From NCBI RefSeq assembly GCF_000797495.1, contig NZ_JTGN01000015.1, positions 62,001-126,000 of the forward strand: a stretch of 64,000 nucleotides of DNA, written 5' to 3'. Made by a program: the position numbers and the translations under genes. Shown one piece after another: positions 1 to 7,366 of the stretch; position 1 is the stretch's first letter, and the number at the start of each line of letters is the position of its first letter. The notes under the pieces are model-generated. The model did not search any database. It was not told the origin of the DNA and saw only the letters and a program-made list of their open reading frames with translations. This stretch comes from Robinsoniella peoriensis. GTDB lineage: Bacteria; Bacillota; Clostridia; Lachnospirales; Lachnospiraceae.

Positions 1-41
1 GGTAACTAAAAATGTGACATGATGGAAAGGAGGCGTCTGTA

Positions 42-713
42 TTGAAAGCATTCCTGTTATTGCAGTCATCTTACCTGTTAAGAATGCTGGGTGCCGCACT
101 CTGCGGTGCAGCCATTGGTTATGAACGTGAGAACCATCTGAAAGTGGCAGGTATCCGGACACATATCATAGTGTCTCTCACTTCTGCCCTGATGATGATT
201 ATTTCAAAATATGGATTTTATGATGTTCTGGTCACCGATAATATTAATCTGGATCCTTCCCGTATTGCCGCAGGTATTGTGACGGCTATTGGATTTTTAG
301 GAGCAAGCGTTATCTTTACCAGAAAGATGAATGTAAGCGGACTGACTACCGCAGCCGGAATCTGGGGGGTGGTGGGAATCGGAATGGCATTTGGCGCCGG
401 GATGTATGTAATCGGTATTGCCGCGACGCTTTTTATTCTGATTATGCAATTCGCATTTCACAAGATGAAGTTCAGAAAAGCTCCCAAGACAGAACAGATC
501 ACTGTTCAGGTTGAAGAAGACAAAGATATAAATACGATTTTAGAAACTGCATTTACCTCTAAGAAGATTGTTATATCCAATATTAGGGCAACCCGGATAG
601 ACAATCACCAGCTAGAAATAAAACTTTATGTACGATTTCCGGAATCTTATGACATTAATGATGTGGTTACGCTGTTGAAGGAAACACCGGAGATAACTTC
701 AATAGATATTTAA
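42..713 (+). CDS. MgtC/SapB family membrane protein
   Basis: A 223-residue integral membrane protein of the MgtC/SapB family. Members sit in the inner membrane, and several modulate Mg2+ homeostasis or F-ATPase activity; the role here is not known. Sequence signs are the N-terminal family motif (LRMLGAALCGAAIGYER, about residues 13-29), four to five hydrophobic segments up to about residue 143, then a soluble ACT-like C-terminal domain of about 75 residues. The start is TTG at 42, chosen because AAAGGAGG lies 8 bases upstream. It stands alone, converges on the ABC ATPase gene and ends in a perfect hairpin. The family call is firm; the physiological role is open. Confidence 0.9.
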   Translation: MKAFLLLQSSYLLRMLGAALCGAAIGYERENHLKVAGIRTHIIVSLTSALMMIISKYGFYDVLVTDNINLDPSRIAAGIVTAIGFLGASVIFTRKMNVSGLTTAAGIWGVVGIGMAFGAGMYVIGIAATLFILIMQFAFHKMKFRKAPKTEQITVQVEEDKDINTILETAFTSKKIVISNIRATRIDNHQLEIKLYVRFPESYDINDVVTLLKETPEITSIDI

Positions 714-747
714 AGGGGGATTGCTTTCGCAATCCCCCTTAATATTT
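713..747 (+). terminator. Intrinsic terminator of the MgtC-like gene
   Basis: Perfect 12-bp stem (713-724 with 729-740) closed by a 4-base loop, overlapping the stop codon and followed by an AT-rich AATATTTT tail. It lies between converging genes, so it may also stop transcripts of the ATPase gene from the other side. Confidence 0.8.
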
Positions 748-750
748 TAA

Positions 751-1863
751 TTAGTTTGTAATTGTAAGTTCGGTTTCTTTATCAAATACCTGAATCTTTT
801 CAGCATCTAAAGCAAATCTAACTTTATCGCCTGTTCTTGCTGTTGTACGAGGATCAACACGAGCTGTCATTGGGAATCCTTCAACATCGAAGTATAAGAA
901 TACTTCAGCACCGAGTAATTCGTAAACTCTGATTGTAGATTCAACAACAGTTTCCGGTGAAGATTCGATGAACATCTGGGAATCATGTACGTCTTCCGGA
1001 CGAATACCCATTACAACTGTCTTTCCAGCATATCCGCCATCGATCAGCTTCTTAGCTTTTGCAGGTGGCAGTTTGATATCAAAATCACCAACTCTAAGAA
1101 CAACTTCGTTACCTTTTACGTTAACAGTTGCATCTGCAAAGTTCATCTGAGGAGATCCGATAAATCCAGCAACGAATAAGTTCTGTGGGCAGTTATATAA
1201 GTTCTGAGGTGTATCAACCTGCTGTACAATACCGTCTTTCATAACAACGATTCTGGTACCAAGTGTCATAGCCTCTGTCTGGTCATGTGTTACGTAGATG
1301 ATTGTAGCGCCCAGTCTCTGATGAATCTTAGAGATCTCGATACGCATCTGAACTCTCAGTTTAGCATCCAGGTTTGAAAGTGGCTCATCCATAAGGAATA
1401 CCTTAGGATCACGAACAATAGCACGTCCCATAGCAACACGCTGTCTCTGTCCACCGGATAAAGCCTTTGGTTTACGGTCTAATAATTTTTCAAGGTCAAG
1501 GATTCTAGCTGCTTCTTTAACCATTTTGTCAATCTGATCTTTTGGAACTTTTCTTAATTTAAGACCAAAAGCCATGTTATCATAAACTGTCATATGTGGG
1601 TACAGAGCGTAGTTCTGGAATACCATCGCAATATCTCTGTCCTTAGGCTCAACGTCATTTACAACTTTATCGCCAATTTTTAATGTACCGCCTGTAATCT
1701 CTTCCAGACCTGCGATCATACGGAGTGTAGTAGATTTACCACATCCTGAAGGTCCTACAAAGATGATAAATTCTTTATCTTCAATCTCTAAGTTAAAATC
1801 TTTTACCGCCTCAAATCCGTTTGGATATGCTTTGTTAATATGCTGTAATGATAAACTTGCCAT
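751..1863 (-). CDS. ugpC: Solitary MsmK/UgpC-type sugar ABC transporter ATPase
   Basis: Cytoplasmic ATPase of carbohydrate uptake type 1 (CUT1) ABC transporters, 370 aa, the normal family length. Walker A GPSGCGKST is at residues 37-45, the Q-loop around 83, the signature LSGGQRQR at 135-142, Walker B VFLMDEP at 155-161 and the switch His at 193. A C-terminal OB/TOBE regulatory region runs from about 240 to 370. An AGGAGG site precedes the ATG. No permease or binding protein is adjacent. In many Firmicutes one such orphan ATPase (MsmK) energises several CUT1 importers. The two CUT1 systems in this window (16.9-20.1 kb and 43.9-47.1 kb) both lack an ATPase, so sharing is likely. The sharing is inference; the ATPase call is firm. 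Confidence 0.95.
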   Translation of the reverse strand: MASLSLQHINKAYPNGFEAVKDFNLEIEDKEFIIFVGPSGCGKSTTLRMIAGLEEITGGTLKIGDKVVNDVEPKDRDIAMVFQNYALYPHMTVYDNMAFGLKLRKVPKDQIDKMVKEAARILDLEKLLDRKPKALSGGQRQRVAMGRAIVRDPKVFLMDEPLSNLDAKLRVQMRIEISKIHQRLGATIIYVTHDQTEAMTLGTRIVVMKDGIVQQVDTPQNLYNCPQNLFVAGFIGSPQMNFADATVNVKGNEVVLRVGDFDIKLPPAKAKKLIDGGYAGKTVVMGIRPEDVHDSQMFIESSPETVVESTIRVYELLGAEVFLYFDVEGFPMTARVDPRTTARTGDKVRFALDAEKIQVFDKETELTITN

Positions 1864-2086
1864 TTTTTCATCCTCCTAAAAATTTACGCTCGCCCCGCGA
1901 GTATTGTTTTTTACTGTCTTAACTATGTTGACAGTATACTAAAGAAGCCTATTTCCCGCCATACCATAATTGAACAAAGATTTTATGTTACCCTTGTAAA
2001 ATCTGCTTACGCACAATTTGAGCAAAACTTTTTTAGGACAAATTGCATAAAGTAGTTTCAATTTCATATACAACTTGACGAAGTCC

Positions 2087-2115
2087 TTGTGTTTTTTATT
2101 TACTTTGTGTATACT
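2087..2115 (+). promoter_or_regulatory. Probable sigma-A promoter of the exonuclease gene
   Basis: TTGTGT (2087-2092), 17-bp spacer, TATACT (2110-2115). It is the best match in the 365-bp gap between the divergent ATPase and exonuclease genes. No equally good promoter was found for the ATPase on the other strand. Confidence 0.5.
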
Positions 2116-2131
2116 ACCTATATGTAACCGC

Positions 2132-2160
2132 GTGAAAGAAGATAGCTTTCACTATTTTTA
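2132..2160 (+). promoter_or_regulatory. Terminator-like hairpin in the exonuclease leader
   Basis: GTGAAAG (2132-2138) pairs with CTTTCAC (2146-2152) around a 7-base loop, followed by TATTTTTATT. It starts about 10 bases after the predicted transcription start and lies 70 bases before the start codon, so it could attenuate the transcript. A second short stem (CGCAG/CTGCG) follows near 2174-2200. Confidence 0.45.
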
Positions 2161-2228
2161 TTGAATTGTCTGGCGCAGAAACAGCTTTTTTGTCACTGCG
2201 TTCTAATAACAGACAGATGGGTGATGAT

Positions 2229-3182
2229 ATGGATTATATAATATTTGACCTCGAATGGAACCAGTGTCCCAAAGGAAAAGACCGCGAAAACAAGGCACTT
2301 CCCTTCGAGATTATCGAAATCGGAGCAGTAAAGCTTACAAAAGAAAAAGAAGAGATCGGACGTTTTCATGAAATTATAAAGCCAACCGTTTACCATTCCT
2401 TTCATTTTAAAACAAAGGAAATACTGCAGATGGAAATGGAGGAGTTTGAGAATGCACGCACATTTCCAGAAGTCATACATAGTTTTTTTGACTGGTGCGG
2501 GAATGATGCATGCTACTGTATCTGGGGCTCCAGTGATCTGGTAGAACTGCAGCGGAATATGCGCTTTCACAATGTGGAAAATACACTTCCATATCCTCTG
2601 CGGTACTATGATATCCAGAAGATATTCAGCATTGTATACGAGGACCGCAAAACCCGCAGGAATCTGGAATATGCAGTGGATTTTCTCAAATTAAACAAAA
2701 GGGCTGGCTTTCACCGCGCTCTGGCTGATGCTTATTACACTGCTGCGGTCATGAAGCATCTTAAGGAAGAGGATATACAGACTAATTACTCCATAGACTG
2801 TTACATCCATCCTAGTTCCCGCAAGGAAGAGATATATGCTGTATATCCGACTTACTGTAAATTTATTTCCAAAGACTTTGCAAGTAAAACCGATGCCATG
2901 AAAGACCGGAAAGTGACTGCAACCAAGTGCTATATCTGCGGCAAAGCCGCAAGAAAAAAAGTGCGTTGGTTTTCAAACGGCACTAAAAATTACTACTGCC
3001 TTGCATCCTGTGAAGAACATGGTCTGATAAAGGGCAAGATACGGATGAAACGCACGGAAGATGACCGGTTTTTTTGTGTAAAAACGTTAAAACTGGTGGA
3101 TGAAGAAGAAGCGCAGACAATAAAAGAAAAACAGGAACAGCTGCGCACAAAAAAGCGTCTGAAAAGGCATGGTATTTACTAA
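2229..3182 (+). CDS. DEDDh 3'-5' exonuclease family protein with Cys-rich C-terminal module
   Basis: Predicted 3'-5' exonuclease of the RNase T / DnaQ superfamily, 317 aa. Candidate catalytic acids are D7 and E9 (FDLEW), D103 (SSDL), H162 and D167 (FHRALAD), which fits the DEDDh pattern. The exonuclease domain covers about residues 1-180. A separate tail carries C234-x2-C237 and C257-x3-C261 with H264, arranged like a small zinc-binding module; this is uncommon beside a stand-alone KapD-like exonuclease. The frame is open from a TTG at 2166, but that start has no ribosome site. The ATG at 2229 begins exactly at the conserved domain and has GGGTGAT just upstream. The gene is monocistronic, with a promoter-hairpin leader and a strong terminator. 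Substrate (RNA or DNA) cannot be told. Confidence 0.85.
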   Translation: MDYIIFDLEWNQCPKGKDRENKALPFEIIEIGAVKLTKEKEEIGRFHEIIKPTVYHSFHFKTKEILQMEMEEFENARTFPEVIHSFFDWCGNDACYCIWGSSDLVELQRNMRFHNVENTLPYPLRYYDIQKIFSIVYEDRKTRRNLEYAVDFLKLNKRAGFHRALADAYYTAAVMKHLKEEDIQTNYSIDCYIHPSSRKEEIYAVYPTYCKFISKDFASKTDAMKDRKVTATKCYICGKAARKKVRWFSNGTKNYYCLASCEEHGLIKGKIRMKRTEDDRFFCVKTLKLVDEEEAQTIKEKQEQLRTKKRLKRHGIY

Positions 3183-3254
3183 AAAGTTCTAATGCAATGC
3201 ATTTCAGACAGGTAATTGCACAGCTATGTAATACGCGTGCAGTACTGCACAGCA

Positions 3255-3294
3255 AAACAGGTTCCGGCCATTGATAGCCAGAACCTGTTTTTTT
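3255..3294 (+). terminator. Intrinsic terminator after the exonuclease gene
   Basis: Ten-bp stem AAACAGGTTC/GAACCTGTTT (3255-3264, 3281-3290), followed by a run of seven T. Convergent with the integrase-like gene ending at 3310; the A-rich left flank allows weak action in the other direction. Confidence 0.85.
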
Positions 3295-3309
3295 ATGCCT
3301 TTGAGCTGA

Positions 3310-4047
3310 TTATTTAGTATTCTTAAAGTTATCGATCAAATCTTCAACCTCAACCAATAAACAATCTACCCTTCCGTAGAATGCATCATTGTTTGTAGGA
3401 TTATCCAATTCTCTCTCAATATATGCGAACATTTCCTGGATTTCCTGGATTCTCTTCTTACCGCTTCCGTCCTTGTATAAGATGTAACGGCTTCTTTCAT
3501 TTTCTTCCGGCGTCATCTTTTTTAAGACTACTTCTACATTCGGTTTTTCACCAATATACCGGTAAGTAATAGATGGGGAAGCATGGTTTAAAAGGTTCTG
3601 CAGATAGTAAATATCATTGGTTGCCTTATAATACCTCCAGGCAAACGTCTTTCTCATTGTCTGGGCTCCAATAGAATTTAAGCCCATATTTCTTCCTACG
3701 CTTTTAAATACCCGGTAAGCCTGTTCCCTGGATAAAGGTGCTGAAGAACTGGCATGTCCCTGAATCAGATAGTTTTCCGGATCTTTCCCTTCCGTAAAAT
3801 CATGAATGATTTTCTTAAGATCCGCAGGTATATTAAATGTTCTCACAATATTTTTTGTACCAATAGAAGCTTCTATACTGTCCTTATCCCGAATATCTTT
3901 ATTTTTAAACTTCAGAATCTCCTGAAGCTGCATACCTGTTCCTACCCCTATTTCAAATAAAATGTAATACTTATCATCTACCTCACGTAATGCTTTTTTA
4001 AATTTCTCTAATGTCTCGTCGTCTTTAATTGGTGATACCCAGTTCAT
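3310..4047 (-). CDS. Integrase-like protein (tyrosine recombinase fold, degenerate active site)
   Basis: A 245-aa protein resembling the catalytic domain of tyrosine recombinases, without the usual N-terminal SAM-like DNA-binding domain. The C-terminal signature is recognisable: R132 in TMRKTFAWR, H155 in LLNHAS and the presumed nucleophile Y164 in TYRYIG. However, the first Arg of the R-H-R-H-Y set (normally in a G-L/M-R motif) is Gln40, and the His of HxxR is Gln129. Strand cleavage in the usual way is therefore doubtful. It begins 2 bases after the carboxypeptidase stop, with its AGGAGG site inside the last codons of that gene, so the two are co-transcribed. No attachment site or other mobile gene is nearby. 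It may be a domesticated DNA-binding protein; function is unknown. Confidence 0.75.
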   Translation of the reverse strand: MNWVSPIKDDETLEKFKKALREVDDKYYILFEIGVGTGMQLQEILKFKNKDIRDKDSIEASIGTKNIVRTFNIPADLKKIIHDFTEGKDPENYLIQGHASSSAPLSREQAYRVFKSVGRNMGLNSIGAQTMRKTFAWRYYKATNDIYYLQNLLNHASPSITYRYIGEKPNVEVVLKKMTPEENERSRYILYKDGSGKKRIQEIQEMFAYIERELDNPTNNDAFYGRVDCLLVEVEDLIDNFKNTK

Positions 4048-4049
4048 AT

Positions 4050-5885
4050 TTATTCCTCCTCTTTCAAATGCGTTCCAGTGTCAACCATATTACCTGTCTC
4101 TCCCTGTGACCTCTGTTCTTCTAACAGCCGCTCTGCCGCATCCAGCTCCCTGGCTGCTTTCTCAGCTGCAATCCTTCGTTCTTCTGCCCTCTGTTCAGAA
4201 CGCCATTCGGCTTCCTGCTCTGCCCTTAATTCTGCTTCAATTTCCTGAGGTGTCTTTCTTTGAATCTCTTCTTCTAACTGCTTTCTGATCTCCTCTTCTT
4301 TCATTCTTTCTTTTAGAATTTTTTTATAGCGATGATTACGGGTAATGGCAATTACTAAAAGCGGTACAAAAATAATTAATAAAATACCACCGATCACAGC
4401 CGATTCTACCGTATTATCCTTAATAAATATATCCAATTTCTGCCATGTGGATATAAAAACATGACTGATCCTGTCAAGCATATTAGCCGCCTTCCTGTCT
4501 GTGTTTCCATCTGCTGCCTGTCCGCTTTCCTCCAGACCGGACTGAGATTCCGGCTTTTCCGTCTCCGTCCTGTACTGAGGTCCTTTTTCTTCCTTTAAGA
4601 ATACCGGCTCTACCTTTATCCTGGTTTTCCCTACCGGCCATCCGTGATAGAAAAATTCCAGCGTCTTTGCTTTAAAATCATATTTTCTGGTAACCTGTCT
4701 GGTATCTGCTCCATTTGGCAGATTCAGGCTGGTGCTTTTTGAAACCTGGAATGCAGGCTTATTAAGGCTCTGATCCTCGTTGATAATGGCTTTTCCCACG
4801 TAATTGATTCCCAAAAGCTGTGCCGCACTTTCTCTTTCACGGCTTAAATCAAATTTTTCTTTGGTGAAATTGTTAAATGCATAATCCAGTATCTGCTTTG
4901 ATTCCTGATACGCTTTTTCAGCCCCATTCGTCCTCAGTATAACACTGATCAGCTTATCCTTCCCCCGCTTTACGTAAGTAACAAGGGTATTCAGTGCATC
5001 ATCCGTAAAACCTGTCTTTCCGCCCAGACAGCCTGTATAACAGTAACCGTCCTCATACAGCATTTTATGATGGTTCATGAAATAACGTTCTTCATCCGTT
5101 ATATTTGTTTTGGGATAAGAATACTCAACGGTATCAATGATCTTGCAGAACATTTTGTTCTTAAGTGCCGCCTGCATAATCAGCGCCATATCCCTTGCAC
5201 AGGTATAATGGTTCTCGTCATGCAGACCATGTGGATTTACAAAGTGTGTGTTTACACATCCCAGCTCAGCCGCCTTATCATTCATCATCTGAGCGAAGTT
5301 CTCAACAGACCCTGCAATATGCTCTGCCACTCCATTGGATATCTCATTTGCCGATGCCAGCATAATTCCATAGAGCGCCTGACGCAGTGTCAATTGTTCT
5401 CCCGCTTTGATCCCAAGATGGGTACTTCCCGGTTCGATACTGTAGACTGCATTTTCGGAAAATGTTATCACGTCATCCAGATTGCCATGCTCCAATGCCA
5501 GTAAAGTGGTCATAATTTTTGTAATACTGGCCGGATATTCTTTGGCAGTCATATTCTTACTGTAGAGAAATGTTCCCGTAGAAGCGTCCATGACAACAGC
5601 TGCATCTGCTTCAATGGCATCGCCCTTTGGCCATCCCTCTACATTATTTGATTCTATAGGTAAATAGTACGACTCCGGAATCGTTTCCGTTGTATCCTCT
5701 GACGATTCTGAGCCGTTCCCATCATTATAATCTTCTGTATTTTTATTGCTCCCTGTATCACCTGCTGAATTTCCATTCTCCCCAGAATTGTCTATTTCAG
5801 TGGCGGATACCAGATGAATAGGTATACCGCTGGCCAGCAAAGATACAAGCAACACTATCGTTAAATAACGAATCCCCTTCTTCAT
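4050..5885 (-). CDS. D-alanyl-D-alanine carboxypeptidase (PBP5/DacF-like) with membrane anchor and coiled-coil tail
   Basis: Low-molecular-weight penicillin-binding protein that trims the terminal D-Ala from peptidoglycan stem peptides outside the membrane. A signal peptide (residues 1-28) is followed by a Ser/Gly/Asn/Glu-rich linker (30-70) and peptidase S11. The three active-site motifs are SITK (120-123), SAN (178-180) and KTG (290-292). A PBP5 C-terminal beta domain follows. The protein is 611 aa, against roughly 390-430 aa for the family. The extra length is a linker, one transmembrane helix (about 498-517) and a charged Glu/Arg coiled-coil of about 90 residues that would face the cytoplasm. 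That tail is unusual and suggests a cytoplasmic partner. It is the first gene of a two-gene unit with the integrase-like gene, driven by the promoter at 5948-5976. Confidence 0.93.
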   Translation of the reverse strand: MKKGIRYLTIVLLVSLLASGIPIHLVSATEIDNSGENGNSAGDTGSNKNTEDYNDGNGSESSEDTTETIPESYYLPIESNNVEGWPKGDAIEADAAVVMDASTGTFLYSKNMTAKEYPASITKIMTTLLALEHGNLDDVITFSENAVYSIEPGSTHLGIKAGEQLTLRQALYGIMLASANEISNGVAEHIAGSVENFAQMMNDKAAELGCVNTHFVNPHGLHDENHYTCARDMALIMQAALKNKMFCKIIDTVEYSYPKTNITDEERYFMNHHKMLYEDGYCYTGCLGGKTGFTDDALNTLVTYVKRGKDKLISVILRTNGAEKAYQESKQILDYAFNNFTKEKFDLSRERESAAQLLGINYVGKAIINEDQSLNKPAFQVSKSTSLNLPNGADTRQVTRKYDFKAKTLEFFYHGWPVGKTRIKVEPVFLKEEKGPQYRTETEKPESQSGLEESGQAADGNTDRKAANMLDRISHVFISTWQKLDIFIKDNTVESAVIGGILLIIFVPLLVIAITRNHRYKKILKERMKEEEIRKQLEEEIQRKTPQEIEAELRAEQEAEWRSEQRAEERRIAAEKAARELDAAERLLEEQRSQGETGNMVDTGTHLKEEE

Positions 5886-5947
5886 CTATGTACTCTCCCA
5901 TGTTTCAGTTTCACATGCTGCTATCTTTTTGTGGTTATATATCACAT

Positions 5948-5976
5948 ATTATAAACGATTTGTCCTGTAAAGGCAA
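5948..5976 (-). promoter_or_regulatory. Promoter of the carboxypeptidase gene
   Basis: On the minus strand TTGCCT (5976-5971), a 17-bp spacer and a perfect TATAAT (5953-5948), about 60 bases before the ATG. Confidence 0.75.
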
Positions 5977-6013
5977 GATGTATCGTGGATATTTCTATCC
6001 AATAATATTATAC

Positions 6014-6091
6014 AAGGTCGGCTGTATTATGGCAATCTTAACATCAAGAAAATATTAATTTCTTAAGAATTTTTTGCCTACAACCGACCTT
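6014..6091. repeat. Inverted repeat in the gap between the SDR and carboxypeptidase genes
   Basis: AAGGTCGG (6014-6021) is repeated inverted as CCGACCTT (6084-6091), with partial continuation (GTA/TAC) inside and a second small palindrome (TTCTTAAGAA) in the AT-rich loop. It could fold as a long hairpin downstream of the SDR gene on the minus strand. The rest of 5886-6203 shows only the carboxypeptidase promoter. Confidence 0.45.
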
Positions 6092-6203
6092 CAATAGTCA
6101 CTTATTTATAATTGTATGTATTGTTTTATAGTTCAGCGGTGCATTCGATTTCAGCTGCTCTTCTTCCAGGGTCAGTGCCTGTTCTTCCCTTAACCGGATA
6201 GCA

Positions 6204-7196
6204 TTATGCGTTCTTCTTTTTACTGCATACCCACCGGATCGTATCCTTTATTGTAACATACAGATCCCGTGGGTGGTAGTTTAATTCTCTGGTTGCTTTG
6301 TCATGAGAGAATTTATCATTGCTCTTTAGGGTATAAAGGGAATATTTCGTATAAAGCGGTCTTTCTTTCCTGCACTTTGCATAAAGCCCCAGCACCGGGG
6401 CTGCAGCTTTTGCGACCCACATGGGTAATTCCGGAAGATTCCTGCCGCCCTTCACTTCTTTCACCATTTTAAGTACATCACTGACCTCATAATGGCGGTT
6501 GGATAAAATATAGCACTCACCCTTTTTTCCTTTTTCTGCTGCCATCAGGCATCCCTTTGCCACATCACGGACATCCACGAAATCATAGCCTCCCCGGACA
6601 CATGCGGGTAGTTTGCCGTGAATATATTCCGTTACCAGCTGAACCAGGTGGTTTCCGGACACATCGTAGGGTCCCAGAATTCCGGAAGGGTGTACGACAA
6701 CTGCATCCAGTCCTTCCTTAGCTGCATCCAGCACCGCCCGGGTCGCCTCTGCTTTTGTTTTGGCATAGCCGCCCTCCACCAGTTCAGCAGAAAATTGGGA
6801 TACCTCTTTTAAAACCCTTGATTTCTTTTCCGGTATGGCATGTACGCTGCTGACATATACCAGCCGTTTTACTGAAAATTCCTTACAAAGTTCAATGATA
6901 TTCTTCGTTCCGTTTACATTAACATCATACATCCGTTCCGATACTTTCTCTGATATATCTATAATTCCGGCAGTATGGATCACTACAATTTCTCTGTTTT
7001 TAATTCCGGCGAATAACTGCACCAGACTCTCTCTGTCCCGCACGTCGCCCTTGATAAAGTGGATTTTTGAACTGTCCGTTCCAGACTCACAAGGCAGAAT
7101 AAGCCCTCTTGCCTCTTCGTTGCGCCGCTTTAAGAATCTCATAATCGTACTTCCCAGATGTCCGTTTGCCCCTGTTACGATGTATATTTTCTTCAT
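6204..7196 (-). CDS. NAD(P)-dependent epimerase/dehydratase (extended SDR)
   Basis: A 330-aa extended short-chain dehydrogenase/reductase with an N-terminal Rossmann fold: the nucleotide motif TGANGHLG is at about residues 9-16, and the catalytic YAKTK (Tyr-x3-Lys) near 145-149. The overall look is of dihydroflavonol-reductase / NAD-dependent sugar-epimerase relatives, so the substrate cannot be assigned. The frame is open from 7223, but the ATG at 7196 is preferred. It has GGAAGGTGAT six bases upstream and starts directly before the beta-strand KKIYIVTGA. The gene stands alone, with no sugar-nucleotide genes next to it. Confidence 0.85.
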   Translation of the reverse strand: MKKIYIVTGANGHLGSTIMRFLKRRNEEARGLILPCESGTDSSKIHFIKGDVRDRESLVQLFAGIKNREIVVIHTAGIIDISEKVSERMYDVNVNGTKNIIELCKEFSVKRLVYVSSVHAIPEKKSRVLKEVSQFSAELVEGGYAKTKAEATRAVLDAAKEGLDAVVVHPSGILGPYDVSGNHLVQLVTEYIHGKLPACVRGGYDFVDVRDVAKGCLMAAEKGKKGECYILSNRHYEVSDVLKMVKEVKGGRNLPELPMWVAKAAAPVLGLYAKCRKERPLYTKYSLYTLKSNDKFSHDKATRELNYHPRDLYVTIKDTIRWVCSKKKNA

Positions 7197-7302
7197 ATTG
7201 ATCACCTTCCGATTATTGAACACACTGTTGATTTACTTTCTTAACTGTATTATATGAAATTAGGTTGGGTAAAACAATATGCAGATTTATGTGGAGTGGC
7301 TT

Positions 7303-7338
7303 CTTTTTGAACAGATTTGATGCAATCTGTTCAAAAAG
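7303..7338 (-). terminator. Long perfect hairpin after the UvrA-like gene
   Basis: Fifteen-bp perfect stem (7303-7317 with 7324-7338) and a 6-base loop, 29 bases after the stop of the UvrA-like gene. There is no T-run beyond the stem, although the stem itself holds five T. It may act as an RNA 3'-end stabiliser rather than a strict Rho-independent terminator. Confidence 0.5.
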
Positions 7339-7366
7339 CCGGATATATTTTTATGCAGCTGCTTTA

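Noticed and set aside
2193..2570. 125-codon minus-strand frame opposite the exonuclease gene
   Set aside because: Lies wholly inside a clear gene, with no ribosome site and no recognisable motif.
3310..4047. Mobile element or prophage around the integrase-like gene
   Set aside because: No att repeats, no tRNA and no phage or conjugation genes nearby; the gene is operonic with a cell-wall enzyme and lacks catalytic residues.
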